A stretch of 64,000 nt of DNA from Pontibacter sp. HSC-14F20 (GTDB lineage: Bacteria; Bacteroidota; Bacteroidia; Cytophagales; Hymenobacteraceae), in assembly GCF_019599265.1 (NCBI RefSeq), contig NZ_JAHZTC010000011.1:1-64000 (forward strand). The letters run 5' to 3'. Below, piece after piece: positions 15,433-24,338 of this stretch; position 1 is the stretch's first letter, and every line of letters starts with the position of its first letter. Below the pieces are notes generated by a model that had not been told where the DNA came from, ran no database searches, and worked only from the letters and a program-made list of their open reading frames with translations. The translations under genes were made by a program, and so were the position numbers.

Positions 15433-16677
15433 ATGTTCGACCTAGACAAATGGCAGGAGATAATCGGGACGATGCAGAAAAACAAGCTGCGTACGTTCCT
15501 GACCGCTTTTGGCGTGTTCTGGGGCATCTTTATGCTGGTGCTTTTGCTGGGTGCGGGCAAGGGATTGGAGAACGGCGTGTACAACCGTTTCGGGGCCGGA
15601 GCCAAGAATAGTATCTACGTCTGGACCGGCAAAACGGCACTGGCCCACCAAGGCATGTCGCCGGGGCGCGAGATAAAACTGACCAATCAGGATATAGCGT
15701 CAGTGCACCGCGATGTGGATAATGTGCAGCTACTCTCGCCCCGCAACCGGGTGATGGGGGAGTATACCATCAATTACAGAACCCAAAACGGCTCTTACCA
15801 AGTGTTTGGTGCCGAGCCGGGTTTCCTGAAAATAAATGGCGAAATTCCGTTCAGAGGCCGTTTGCTCAACGACATCGACGAGCGTGAGAAGCGCAAAGTC
15901 GTCGTGATCGGTGATCAGGTGAGCAAAGTGCTGTTCGGAGAGGCCGATCCGGTGGGCGAGTACGTCAACATTAAGGGTATACATTTTAAGGTAGTAGGCA
16001 CCTTTAAGATGCGCGGCAATAACAGCAGCCGTCGCGAAGAGCGGGCTTATATCCCTTTCTCGACCTTACAGGCTGCCTTTAACCAACCTAACCAGGTGCA
16101 GATGATGGCGCTGGTGGCAGAGCCCGGCGTGAGCGCCAAAGACATGGAGGGCCGTCTGCGTAATTTGCTGGCCGAGCGCCATAAATTCTCGACCGACGAC
16201 AAGATGGCCATTGGGGTAGAGAATACAGAAGCGGAATTCTTGAAAGTGATGGGCCTCTTCAATGGTATCAAAATATTTGTGTGGATTGTAGGTATAGGCA
16301 CCCTGATCGCCGGCATCGTGGGCGTGAGCAACATCATGCTGATCATCGTGAAAGAGCGTACCCGCGAGATCGGCGTGCGCAAGGCCTTAGGAGCTACGCC
16401 ATTTTCCATTGTGAGCCTGATCCTGCAGGAGTCTGTAGTGATAACGGCTTTCTCGGGTTACTTAGGTTTGCTGGCAGGTACAGGTGTGCTCGCTGGTCTG
16501 GAATATCTGATGGAATCGTCAGGTACGGAAGCACCTTTCTTTGCCAATCCGGAGGTAGACCCCGGCGTAGCGCTGGCGGCCACTTTGGTACTGGTGATCT
16601 CCGGAGCCCTGGCCGGTCTGATGCCCGCTCTGAAAGCAGCCAGAATCAAACCGATAGAGGCGCTGAGGGCGAGTTAG
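15433..16677 (+). CDS. ABC exporter permease 1, MacB/FtsX type
   Basis: 414 residues. It has a first membrane helix near residues 18-42 (LRTFLTAFGVFWGIFMLVLL), then a large periplasmic MacB-type domain to about 275. Three further helices follow, the first with GVSNIMLIIVKERTREIGVR and KALGATPFSIVSLILQES, the FtsX coupling region. The C terminus LKAARIKPIEALRAS is the family ending. It is paralogous to the next permease: both begin with the same DKW(Q/T)EI...KLRT segment. The two probably form a heterodimer driven by the upstream ATPase. Confidence 0.9.
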   Translation: MFDLDKWQEIIGTMQKNKLRTFLTAFGVFWGIFMLVLLLGAGKGLENGVYNRFGAGAKNSIYVWTGKTALAHQGMSPGREIKLTNQDIASVHRDVDNVQLLSPRNRVMGEYTINYRTQNGSYQVFGAEPGFLKINGEIPFRGRLLNDIDEREKRKVVVIGDQVSKVLFGEADPVGEYVNIKGIHFKVVGTFKMRGNNSSRREERAYIPFSTLQAAFNQPNQVQMMALVAEPGVSAKDMEGRLRNLLAERHKFSTDDKMAIGVENTEAEFLKVMGLFNGIKIFVWIVGIGTLIAGIVGVSNIMLIIVKERTREIGVRKALGATPFSIVSLILQESVVITAFSGYLGLLAGTGVLAGLEYLMESSGTEAPFFANPEVDPGVALAATLVLVISGALAGLMPALKAARIKPIEALRAS

Positions 16678-16974
16678 AATTTTGAATGAGTGATGGAGTG
16701 GAGGAATTTGAGAGCTAGCGATTTAGTGAATGAGTGATTTTTATTTATGATTTACTAAGCGATTAAATGGAGATAAGACTATAGAACCGGTTAGTTATTC
16801 ACTTGATGAATCGTGAGCATAATAATCAATCATAATTATTGTTTGCCAAAGTTTTTCTGAATCAATGACCCAATAATCAACAAAACAACTACTTATTGAA
16901 TACTCACTAATTCAATTAATAAGAAATAAACAATCACTCATTCATTAAGTCACTCATTCACTCAATAAAAAAAC
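16678..16974. repeat. Permease spacer with inverted short repeats
   Basis: This 297-base, AT-rich spacer interrupts an otherwise tight operon. AGTGAATGAGTGATT at 16725-16739 is matched in inverse at 16932-16944 (AATCACTCATTCA), followed by a second copy GTCACTCATTCACTCAA. Another GAATGAGTGAT lies at the left edge. The arms are about 195 bases apart. The architecture suggests a degenerate palindromic element or MITE-like remnant. No ORF. Confidence 0.55.
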
Positions 16975-18225
16975 ATGATCGACATTGATAAATGGACCGA
17001 GATTTATAACACCGTAAAAAAGCACAAGCTGCGTACGGCGCTGACGGCTTTTGGGGTGTTCTGGGGCATTTTCATGTTGGTGCTTTTGCTGGGTGCGGGC
17101 AAGGGGCTGGAGAAAGGTATAACCTCTGAATTTAACGTGGCTAAAAATGCTGTGTTTGTCTGGACGCAGCGCACCAGTGTGCCTTACATGGGCCTGAAAG
17201 CGGGGCGTTTTATCCAGATGACCAACGATGATATAGACGCTATCCGGGCTTTTGTGCCCGAGGTGGGGGTGATCGCGCCGAGCAACCAGGTGCGCGGAAG
17301 CTTTTCGGTGGTGTATGGCACCAGGAGTTCTTCCTTTACCGTGAATGGCGAAACACCCGAAGTGCTGCACGTAAAGCCGACCAATATTTTGAGTGGTCGC
17401 TTCATCAACCAAAAAGATGTAGAAGAGCGTCGCAAGGTAGCGGTGGTGGGACCGCGTACCCTGGAGCTGCTGTTTGGCGAAGGAGAAGACCCGATTGGCA
17501 AGTACATCAGTATCAAAGGCATTTATTTTCAGGTGGTGGGCACTTTCAAACCGATCGGCAAGGACGAAGAAGTGGTGCAGGATGCCCAGACTATTTATAT
17601 ACCCAACACAACCTTGCAGCAAGCATTCAATCAGCCCAACCAGGTAAACTTCTTTGCCATGACACCAAAGCCAGGTATAGCAGCGGCCGTGGTGGAGGAA
17701 AAAGTGAAAGCCCTGTTGATGAAGCGACACAAGGTGGCCCCGACCGATTTGAAGGCCTTCGGCTCAGCTAATGTGGAGAAGGAATTTCAGGATGTGCAGG
17801 GGCTGTTTGCAGGTATAGCGGGCTTCAGTTGGCTGGTGAGCATCGGCACCATCGTGGCCGGTATCATCGGGGTAGGCAACATCATGCTGATCGTAGTGAA
17901 AGAACGGACCAAGGAAATAGGTATACGCAAGGCACTCGGCGCGACACCGCTCTCCATCGTGAGCCTGATCATTCAGGAATCCATCGTGATCACGGGTTTT
18001 GCCGGTTACATTGGATTGCTGGCAGGTACCGGGCTTATCGCGACCATCGAAGGCTTTATGGTGGATAACAATGTGCAGGCAGGATTCTTTGGTCCGCCAG
18101 AGGTGAACCCGACCGTAGCTGTAACAGCAACAATACTATTGGTGGTGGCCGGCGCTCTGGCCGGACTTATACCTGCCACCAAGGCGGCCCGTGTGAATCC
18201 GGTCGTGGCCCTGCAGGAAGAATAA
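16975..18225 (+). CDS. ABC exporter permease 2, MacB/FtsX type
   Basis: 416 residues, paralogous to permease 1. The N-terminal helix lies in LRTALTAFGVFWGIFMLVLL, the periplasmic domain runs to about 275, and the C-terminal helices follow with GVGNIMLIVVKERTKEIGIR and KALGATPLSIVSLIIQES. The ending TKAARVNPVVALQEE is typical of the family. Near-identical first-helix segments and different periplasmic domains point to duplication followed by divergence in substrate-facing parts. It is separated from permease 1 by a repeat-bearing spacer and from the adaptor by 43 bases. Confidence 0.9.
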   Translation: MIDIDKWTEIYNTVKKHKLRTALTAFGVFWGIFMLVLLLGAGKGLEKGITSEFNVAKNAVFVWTQRTSVPYMGLKAGRFIQMTNDDIDAIRAFVPEVGVIAPSNQVRGSFSVVYGTRSSSFTVNGETPEVLHVKPTNILSGRFINQKDVEERRKVAVVGPRTLELLFGEGEDPIGKYISIKGIYFQVVGTFKPIGKDEEVVQDAQTIYIPNTTLQQAFNQPNQVNFFAMTPKPGIAAAVVEEKVKALLMKRHKVAPTDLKAFGSANVEKEFQDVQGLFAGIAGFSWLVSIGTIVAGIIGVGNIMLIVVKERTKEIGIRKALGATPLSIVSLIIQESIVITGFAGYIGLLAGTGLIATIEGFMVDNNVQAGFFGPPEVNPTVAVTATILLVVAGALAGLIPATKAARVNPVVALQEE

Positions 18226-18268
18226 TTTAAGGCATCGAATTAACAAGAACATAATTGAGTATACCCCT

Positions 18269-19366
18269 ATGAAAAAGGTTTTTATCGGACTGTTCGTAAT
18301 CCTCATGCTGGCTGCATCTGTTTGGCTGGGCCGGTACTTCTACAACAAGGCCAACACCGATCCGGTTGTGTATAAAACTGAAGAGCCTTTTACCACCGAC
18401 ATTGTGAAGAAAACAGTGGCCACAGGGGCGATTGTGCCGCGCAAAGAGGTGGAGGTAAAGTCGCAGGTGTCGGGCATTGTGGAGGAACTGTATGTGGAGG
18501 CAGGGCAGATCGTGAAGCAGGGACAACTGTTGGCCAAGGTGAAGATTGTGCCGAACATCGTAAACGTGAACAACGCGCAGAACACACTAGAAACAGCCCG
18601 CATCAACTTCGACGAGGCTAAGCGAGAACTGGCTCGTTATCAACAGCTCTACGACCAAAAAGTGATTGCCGAACAGGAATACCGCCGCTTTAAATCAGAC
18701 TACGAACTGAAGCGCGAAGCCCTGCAGTCGGCGGAGAGCAACCTGCAACTCGTGCGCGAGGGTGCTTCCAAGCGCAGCGGACAGGCTTCTAACCTGGTTT
18801 ACTCCACAATCGACGGCATGCTACTAGACGTACCGGTAAAAGTGGGCACTTCCATCATCGAGCGCAACAACTTCAATGAGGGCACCTCTATCGCCACCGT
18901 GGCCGACATGCGCAGCCTGATTTTTGAAGGCAAAATCGACGAGTCGGAAGTAGGCAAGCTGAAAGAAGGTATGGACCTGCTCTTAACCATTGGTGCCATC
19001 GAAGGCCGCGTATTCAATGCCGAACTTGAGTACATTGCTCCGAAAGGCGTGCTGGAAGAAGGCTCTATTAAATTCCCTATCCGTGCCAAGGTGAAGCTCG
19101 ACGAGAAAGACTTTATCCGGGCAGGGTATAGCGCCAACGCCGACATCGTACTCGACAAGCGAGAAAAAGTAATGGCGGTGAAAGAAAGTCTGCTCAAGTT
19201 CGAGAAAGACAAGTCGTTTGTAGAAGTTGAGACCGCTCCGCAGGTGTTTGAGAAACGTGAAGTGAAAACCGGTTTATCAGACGGCATCAATATAGAAGTT
19301 GTGTCAGGGCTCAAGACTTCAGAAAAAGTGAAAGTGCCGGACGCGAATGTGCCTCAGAATAGTTAA
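18269..19366 (+). CDS. Periplasmic adaptor (membrane fusion protein), MacA type
   Basis: 365 residues. One N-terminal membrane anchor (about 5-25), then a lipoyl-like half motif (VEVKSQVSGIVEELYVEAGQ, about 62-81), an alpha-hairpin from about 100 to 165 rich in Glu, Arg and Gln, the second lipoyl half (SNLVYSTIDGMLLDVPVKVG), and beta-barrel and membrane-proximal domains. It would link the ABC permeases to an outer-membrane TolC-type channel, which is not encoded in this window. It is the last gene of the operon, with a terminator 22 bases on. Confidence 0.88.
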   Translation: MKKVFIGLFVILMLAASVWLGRYFYNKANTDPVVYKTEEPFTTDIVKKTVATGAIVPRKEVEVKSQVSGIVEELYVEAGQIVKQGQLLAKVKIVPNIVNVNNAQNTLETARINFDEAKRELARYQQLYDQKVIAEQEYRRFKSDYELKREALQSAESNLQLVREGASKRSGQASNLVYSTIDGMLLDVPVKVGTSIIERNNFNEGTSIATVADMRSLIFEGKIDESEVGKLKEGMDLLLTIGAIEGRVFNAELEYIAPKGVLEEGSIKFPIRAKVKLDEKDFIRAGYSANADIVLDKREKVMAVKESLLKFEKDKSFVEVETAPQVFEKREVKTGLSDGINIEVVSGLKTSEKVKVPDANVPQNS

Positions 19367-19387
19367 TTGTTTGTTTAAGGTGAGAGG

Positions 19388-19414
19388 AAAAAGCGGGCTT
19401 AGCCCGCTTTTTTT
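19388..19414. terminator. Terminator of the ABC operon (bidirectional)
   Basis: AAAAAGCGGGC-TTA-GCCCGCTTTTTTT. It also ends the convergent minus-strand gene, whose stop codon is five bases away. Confidence 0.92.
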
Positions 19415-19418
19415 ATGT

Positions 19419-20009
19419 TCAGACAAATAGCCACAGCAGTATAAAATGCGAAGGCAGGTATACACAGATCGGGAAAAACAGCATGGATAGTGTAAAGTAT
19501 AGTGCCTTAGGTATAACGGTTTGCGGTTTGCTGCCAAGACCGTATACCCAGTTCACATTCTCTTTGGGGTCGGTGAGGAAATAGCTGAGCGGCAGCACGA
19601 CCCAGGTCAGTACCGTCTGGTACCAGAAAGCGCGGGTATCGTAACCCCACTCGATCAGCAACCAAATCACAATGGCCGGCAGAAATACATGGAACAGCGA
19701 CAGCCCCCGCAAAAACAGGCTCTTGTCCTGATGAAACATGTAATCACTCAGGCCCAGCAGTTCTTTTCCGGTAAGCAGGCGCCCGAAATAATCGATATTC
19801 CAGACAAGCTCCAGCCCCAGCACTCCCACAGCCATCATGCTCAGTAAAAGATGATTTTCCGTCCAGAGCACAATGCCCACCGAGAACAGCGCTACATCCG
19901 AAAACCACAGAAAATTGCCCGGGCCATAGTGCTTCCAATACACTGGCACCAATACCATCAGAAATAAGGTATAGGCGATCGGCAACCAGAGAGGAATGGT
20001 GTCAGGCAT
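19419..20009 (-). CDS. Multi-pass membrane protein, unknown
   Basis: 196 residues with about six hydrophobic segments. Conserved-looking motifs include WKHYGPGNFLWFSDVALF, LELVWNIDYF, and FLTDPKENVNWVYGLG with a Pro-Gln-Thr stretch. No enzyme family is assigned; proteins of this look are annotated as conserved membrane proteins in several phyla. It converges with the ABC operon and shares its terminator. Confidence 0.75.
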   Translation of the reverse strand: MPDTIPLWLPIAYTLFLMVLVPVYWKHYGPGNFLWFSDVALFSVGIVLWTENHLLLSMMAVGVLGLELVWNIDYFGRLLTGKELLGLSDYMFHQDKSLFLRGLSLFHVFLPAIVIWLLIEWGYDTRAFWYQTVLTWVVLPLSYFLTDPKENVNWVYGLGSKPQTVIPKALYFTLSMLFFPICVYLPSHFILLWLFV

Positions 20010-20166
20010 GAAAACAGAAGCATTTAACCGATCATCTTATACTTCACTTCGCTACGAAAAGATGGAAAAGGTCAGCATGAGGTCTCAAATTATACCTGAC
20101 CGTTAACAAAGTGCCGGTCAGGCAAGTAAAACAATACAAGGGATTGATTTATAATTGGTTAAATAG

Positions 20167-20670
20167 ATGTTTATGAAACGTGAGGATAGAAGTGTCAGGA
20201 GGGTATTATTTTATTTTTTGGTATTGTTGAGCGGTTTTGCTTATGCCTGCGACGAGGACGATAAGAAGGATGACACGCTCCAGAGTGAGATCGAATTCAC
20301 GAATGTAGGGCTGTCCGGAGAAAACGAGGTGCCGGCTGTCACTACAAATGGATTTGGCTCCCTCACCGCTACCTACGACCGGAGCACCCGGGTGCTGACG
20401 TATAATTTTAGCTGGACGCTTGGCAGCGCAGATGATAACACGTCAGCTATACACTTTCATGGTCCGGCACTTGCCACCGAGAGTGCTCCTGTCGTGATAC
20501 CGATCGAAAACCACCCCACGAGCCACACCGGTTCCATGACGGGCACCACCAGGGAACTCACCCAAACAGAAGAAGAGCAATTGCTTGACGGAAAATGGTA
20601 CCTGAATATACACAGCAGCACTTACCCCGACGGTGAGTTGAGGGGACAATTATTGCGTGGCGAAAACTAA
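20167..20670 (+). CDS. CHRD-domain lipoprotein
   Basis: The N terminus MKREDRSVRRVLFYFLVLLS, then GFAYAC, is a lipoprotein signal (Cys about residue 28 from the first Met; the Met at 20173 is an equally good start). Residues 40-165 form a CHRD (chordin-type) domain: FTNVGLSGENEVP, GFGSLTATYDRSTRVLTYNF, AIHFHGPA and WYLNIHSSTYPDGELRGQL. CHRD proteins are extracytoplasmic; their function in bacteria is poorly known. It is followed after 93 bases by the acetyltransferase gene, which has its own promoter candidate. Confidence 0.85.
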   Translation: MFMKREDRSVRRVLFYFLVLLSGFAYACDEDDKKDDTLQSEIEFTNVGLSGENEVPAVTTNGFGSLTATYDRSTRVLTYNFSWTLGSADDNTSAIHFHGPALATESAPVVIPIENHPTSHTGSMTGTTRELTQTEEEQLLDGKWYLNIHSSTYPDGELRGQLLRGEN

Positions 20671-20711
20671 GTATGAGCTGTTGCTGATGGAAATATTTTG
20701 TGGATGACCTG

Positions 20712-20744
20712 TTTGACAATGAGACAGGTATAGGCGTAAATTTG
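20712..20744 (+). promoter_or_regulatory. Candidate -33/-7 promoter of the GNAT gene
   Basis: TTTG at 20712-20715 and TAAATTTG at 20737-20744, spaced 21 bases, match the Bacteroidota consensus. An AGGTATA word lies in the spacer. Confidence 0.45.
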
Positions 20745-20763
20745 CAGCAAATTAGAATATCCT

Positions 20764-21243
20764 ATGCTCTTGGCTACCACCGACGCTACCGTACAGATAC
20801 TTGATTACGAGCCGCAACATGCCGGCGCCTTTCGCGCTCTCAATGAAGAGTGGATCACCCGCTATTTTGTAATGGAAGAGGCCGACTACAAATCGTTAGG
20901 CAATCCGCAAAGTTACATCATCGACAAGGGAGGCTTTATTTTGATGGCCAGCTACCAGGGCGAAATCGTAGGCACCTGCGCACTGATCAACGATGGCGAT
21001 GGTGTGTACGAGTTAGCTAAAATGGCCGTGACTCCCAAAGCTCAGGGCCTGAGGATCGGAAAGCTATTAGGCGAGGCAGCCATCCGGAAAGCCCGTGAAG
21101 TTGGTGCCCGCAAGGTATACCTGGTATCAAACCGAAGATTGGAAACAGCGTTAAATCTCTACCGAAGATTGGATTTTGTAGAAGTTCCGATGCCGCCGAG
21201 CATCTACGAGCGTGCCGATATCAAAATGGAATTGCCATTGTAA
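20764..21243 (+). CDS. GNAT-family N-acetyltransferase
   Basis: 159 residues. The acetyl-CoA binding core is visible as YELAKMAVTPKAQGLRIGKL (residues about 88-107, with the R/Q-x-x-G-x-G/A signature as QGLRIG) and is followed by LGEAAIRKAREVGARKVYLV. The C-terminal part (LNLYRRLDFVEVPMPP) is standard for the family. The substrate cannot be told from the sequence. The ending and length resemble stand-alone acetyltransferases related to the GNAT half of MarR-GNAT fusions. Confidence 0.85.
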   Translation: MLLATTDATVQILDYEPQHAGAFRALNEEWITRYFVMEEADYKSLGNPQSYIIDKGGFILMASYQGEIVGTCALINDGDGVYELAKMAVTPKAQGLRIGKLLGEAAIRKAREVGARKVYLVSNRRLETALNLYRRLDFVEVPMPPSIYERADIKMELPL

Positions 21244-21270
21244 AGAAGGTATAGCTGTGCAGGTATACCT

Positions 21271-21831
21271 TTAGATCAGGCTGGTTTGGCGGTTTACATC
21301 CTGGCGGGCAACGCCCACTGTCATCCAGCAGCCTTTATACATACCTTTTCGCTGCTTAGCCAGTATGAACAAGTAAGGTACCTGCTCCCCACCTGCTCCT
21401 TTAATAACCACCAGTTGATAGGCGGTATTATCGGTTATTACCATTTTGCCAGTTTTGTATGAAACGAAGTTGAGCATGGGGCTGTAGGCTGGGTCGCGCA
21501 CCATCATCCGGAAATGGTTAAGCGGCCCGAGACTTACCCGGCTGGTTGGCGACGAAAAATTAAAAACCGTGATGATGCCACTGTCGGTCATGTCGTTTCG
21601 TTGGAGGGCATGGAGCTGTATTTTGATGACCTGGCGTGGAGAAAGTGCCTTAGAGGGCTTCAGAAACCGGGCTTTTGAGTTCATAACCGTTTTGGCTTCG
21701 TCCGAGGTGTAGCGTACATGGTCGTCCGCATTCATCTCAGGCATAGCCGGAAACTGTACCCACAGCAACACCAGCAATATGACTCCTACTCCGAGCAGGA
21801 GTTTGTCGTACATATTTTCAAACCCTCTCAT
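21271..21831 (-). CDS. DUF4864-like membrane-anchored protein
   Basis: From the ATG at 21831 (MRGFENMYDKLLLG) the protein has one N-terminal membrane helix, then a periplasmic domain. The segment SPRQVIKIQLHALQRNDMTD, then GIITVFNFSSPTSRVSLGPL and FRMMVRDPAYSPML, follows the pattern of DUF4864 (a fold with an early helix, a phenylalanine-rich 'FASP' turn and an MVR-x-Y-x-P segment). Function unknown. A TTG two codons upstream is a less likely start. It converges with the acetyltransferase gene, with a 27-base gap full of AGGTATA words (three copies in 21240-21272). Confidence 0.65.
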   Translation of the reverse strand: MRGFENMYDKLLLGVGVILLVLLWVQFPAMPEMNADDHVRYTSDEAKTVMNSKARFLKPSKALSPRQVIKIQLHALQRNDMTDSGIITVFNFSSPTSRVSLGPLNHFRMMVRDPAYSPMLNFVSYKTGKMVITDNTAYQLVVIKGAGGEQVPYLFILAKQRKGMYKGCWMTVGVARQDVNRQTSLI

Positions 21832-21970
21832 GTTCAATATGTACTTTATATAGGGCTAATAAGTTGTTAATAAATCATTTTGCCGTGCGAACAGTTATTT
21901 TTTGCGGGTAAATGCGCAACCGCTTATATCAAATTGAGAGGATTGCGTATAAGAGTTGGATTTTTCCTTT

Positions 21971-22762
21971 ATGCGTCATTTCCTCACATACCTCTTTCAA
22001 TCTATACGCGGCTGGCTGGTCAGGCAACCGCTGGTGCAGCGGCTATACCTGCGGTTCCCAGGGCTTTTCCGTTTTCTGCTCCGCCGCTTCGATACCACAA
22101 CTTTTATTGGCTTACCTCTGTCCATTCTATTGTTGGTCATTGGTATCAATGCGGCCTTGCTTTCTCACCTCACCGAAGATGTGATTGAATCGGAAGGGGT
22201 AGTGCATGTCGATAAAGCATTTACTGCCTTTCTCTTCAACATGCGCAGCGAGTGGCTCAGCCAGACTTTTTATGCACTTACGCAATTGGGCACGCGGGAA
22301 GCAGTGTTTGCCGTTGGCGGTCTGGCCACCATCGTGTTTTTATACAACCGGCGCTATACAGCGGTGCTGGCTTTCTGGCTGACCATGGCAGGAACCGGTC
22401 TATCGGTGCAGTACGGTAAGAAGTTCATCAGCCGCGACCGTCCCACCGATGTGGCCTTCTATCCGGAGCACAACTTTTCTTTCCCGAGCGGGCATGCCAC
22501 CACTAGCATAGCGCTTTGGGGTATATTGGCCTATTTTGGGTACCGCCACCTGCACCGGAGGCGCTCGCGTAATATAGTGCTGGCCGGAGCCGGAGCATTG
22601 ATTTTACTCATAGGTTTCAGCAGGATATACCTGGGCGTGCACTTTCTTTCGGATGTGCTGGCTGGCTTTCTGCTGGGCGCCATGTGGGTGCTTCTAGGGA
22701 TTAGCATCGTGGAAGTGATGAGCTACCTCAGAGCCCGTAAGAAGCTGCGTACCTCTTCATAG
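21971..22762 (+). CDS. PAP2-family phosphatase
   Basis: Integral membrane lipid or polyprenyl phosphatase. The three catalytic motifs are clear: KKFISRDRP (motif 1), FSFPSGHATTS (motif 2, catalytic His in SGH) and SRIYLGVHFLSDVLAG (motif 3, nucleophilic His). About six hydrophobic segments surround them. The ATG at 21971 (MRHFLTYLFQ) is preferred over an in-frame TTG 15 bases upstream. Substrate (undecaprenyl pyrophosphate, phosphatidate or PGP) is not determinable. It is followed after 65 bases by the phospholipase C-like gene, so both may act on phospholipids. Confidence 0.9.
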   Translation: MRHFLTYLFQSIRGWLVRQPLVQRLYLRFPGLFRFLLRRFDTTTFIGLPLSILLLVIGINAALLSHLTEDVIESEGVVHVDKAFTAFLFNMRSEWLSQTFYALTQLGTREAVFAVGGLATIVFLYNRRYTAVLAFWLTMAGTGLSVQYGKKFISRDRPTDVAFYPEHNFSFPSGHATTSIALWGILAYFGYRHLHRRRSRNIVLAGAGALILLIGFSRIYLGVHFLSDVLAGFLLGAMWVLLGISIVEVMSYLRARKKLRTSS

Positions 22763-22827
22763 AATATAGCCTATACACTATCTCTTTGCCAGCTTTTGCG
22801 TACAACACCTGACGCATACCTATTACG

Positions 22828-24087
22828 ATGAACAATCGCACCCTTACAAAACTGGGCTCCCTGGCCCTGATGCTATACCTGCTGCTAACGGCAACTACCG
22901 CGCGGGCTTATGGTGTACTCACGCACCAAGCCATTATAGATGCTGCCTGGAAAGATTCTATTAAACCTCTGCTGCGCAAGCGCTTCCCCAATGCTACAGA
23001 CGAAGACCTGCAGAAGGCCCATGCGCATGCCTATGGAGGCTCTATTGTGCAGGATATGGGCTACTTCCCGTTTGGTAACACGTTCTTCACAGACCTGACG
23101 CATTATGTCCAGAGTGGTGCCTTTGTAGAAAACCTGATCAAATCAGCTACTACTGTGGAAGAGTATGGCTTTGCGCTCGGCGCTTTGTCGCATTACAATG
23201 CCGATATACACGGACACTCACTCGGCACCAACAAAGCAGTGGCGCTGGTATACCCTAAGGTGAAGGCTGAGCATGGTCGGGAAGTAACGTATGCCGAAGA
23301 TCCCGTGTCACATATCAAAACGGAGTTCGGGTTTGATGTACTGCAGGTAGCAAGAGGAAATTACGCATCTGAGCAATACCAGGATTTTATCGGGTTTAAG
23401 GTGTCGAAAGAACTGTTGGAACGTGCTTTTCTGGAGACGTATGGCCTCGAACTGAATGACGTGTTTATGAACGTTCCCATGGCCATCGGGACCTACCGCT
23501 ATACCATTCGTGGTTTTCTGCCGGACCTGACCAAGGCCGCCTGGCAGGCCAAGCGTAGTGATATACAAGAGGCTAGTCCAGGTATAACCCAAAGCTAGTT
23601 CCGTTACCACATGAAGCGCGCTGAGTTTAACCAGACTTGGGGCACAGACTACGAAAGACCCAACCTGCTTGTTCGCTTTTCAGCCTGGATCATCAAAGTG
23701 CTCCCTAAACTAGGGCCTTTCCGTACGCTTGCCTTTAAACCACCAACTCCGGAGGCAGAAAAACTATTCTATCACAGCTTCAATACCTCCGTCGAGAATT
23801 ACACAAAGCTCATAAAGCAACTCAGGCAACAAGGCCAGCTCGAACTAGACAATATGCAGCTCGACACAGGAGAGCCTACAAAGCCCGGCAATTACAAGCT
23901 TGCCGACGAAACGTACGCTGAGTTGCTGGACAAACTTGCCAAATCTGATTTCAAAAACACGAGCCCTGCGCTGCGACAAGATATTCTGAAATTCTACCAA
24001 AGCCGGATGGCGATCAAGGAAGTGGAGGAAGACGACCTGGCTGAATTGAAAGAGGATTTGGAAAAGCTGCAGGCATTTCAATTGTAG
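22828..24087 (+). pseudogene. Zinc-dependent phospholipase C-like protein, split by an in-frame TAG
   Basis: The first part (256 codons from 22828) has a signal peptide ending ATTARA, then YGVLTHQAIIDAAWKD and GALSHYNADIHGHSLGTN, typical zinc-ligand regions of Zn-dependent phospholipase C-like proteins. It stops at a TAG at 23596-23598. The next codons stay open in the same frame to 24087 and begin FRYHMKRAEFNQTWGTDYER, then continue with FKPPTPEAEKLFYHSFNTS, which looks like the normal C-terminal region of such proteins. One base change (for example AAG or CAG to TAG) would explain it. A second start at 23611 (MKRAEFNQ) could yield a separate C-terminal piece. Either a recent nonsense mutation, a sequencing error or readthrough is possible. 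Confidence 0.7.
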
Positions 24088-24338
24088 TAAGGGAACAGGC
24101 ACCTGTGCTCACAGGTATAATAAAAAAATTGCCCGCACATACACCACCCAAACAGCTCACCAGCTGCTGATGCGCATATAATTATAGCGTGCCGGACTTG
24201 TGCGCACACAGGAATGTGAGCGACAATTGAAACCCTACGCCCCAAAACCCGATACATATAAGTCTGACACCCTGCATAAAAGTCCGGTTTTGGATGCATG
24301 TCAGGGTGTGCATGTGTTTAATTAAAACAAACTTACCT
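24088..24338. other. Intergenic region upstream of the Asn/Ser-rich protein
   Basis: About 250 bases with one AGGTATA word near 24112. No RNA gene or hairpin terminator is obvious. It presumably holds the promoter of the following gene. Confidence 0.3.
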
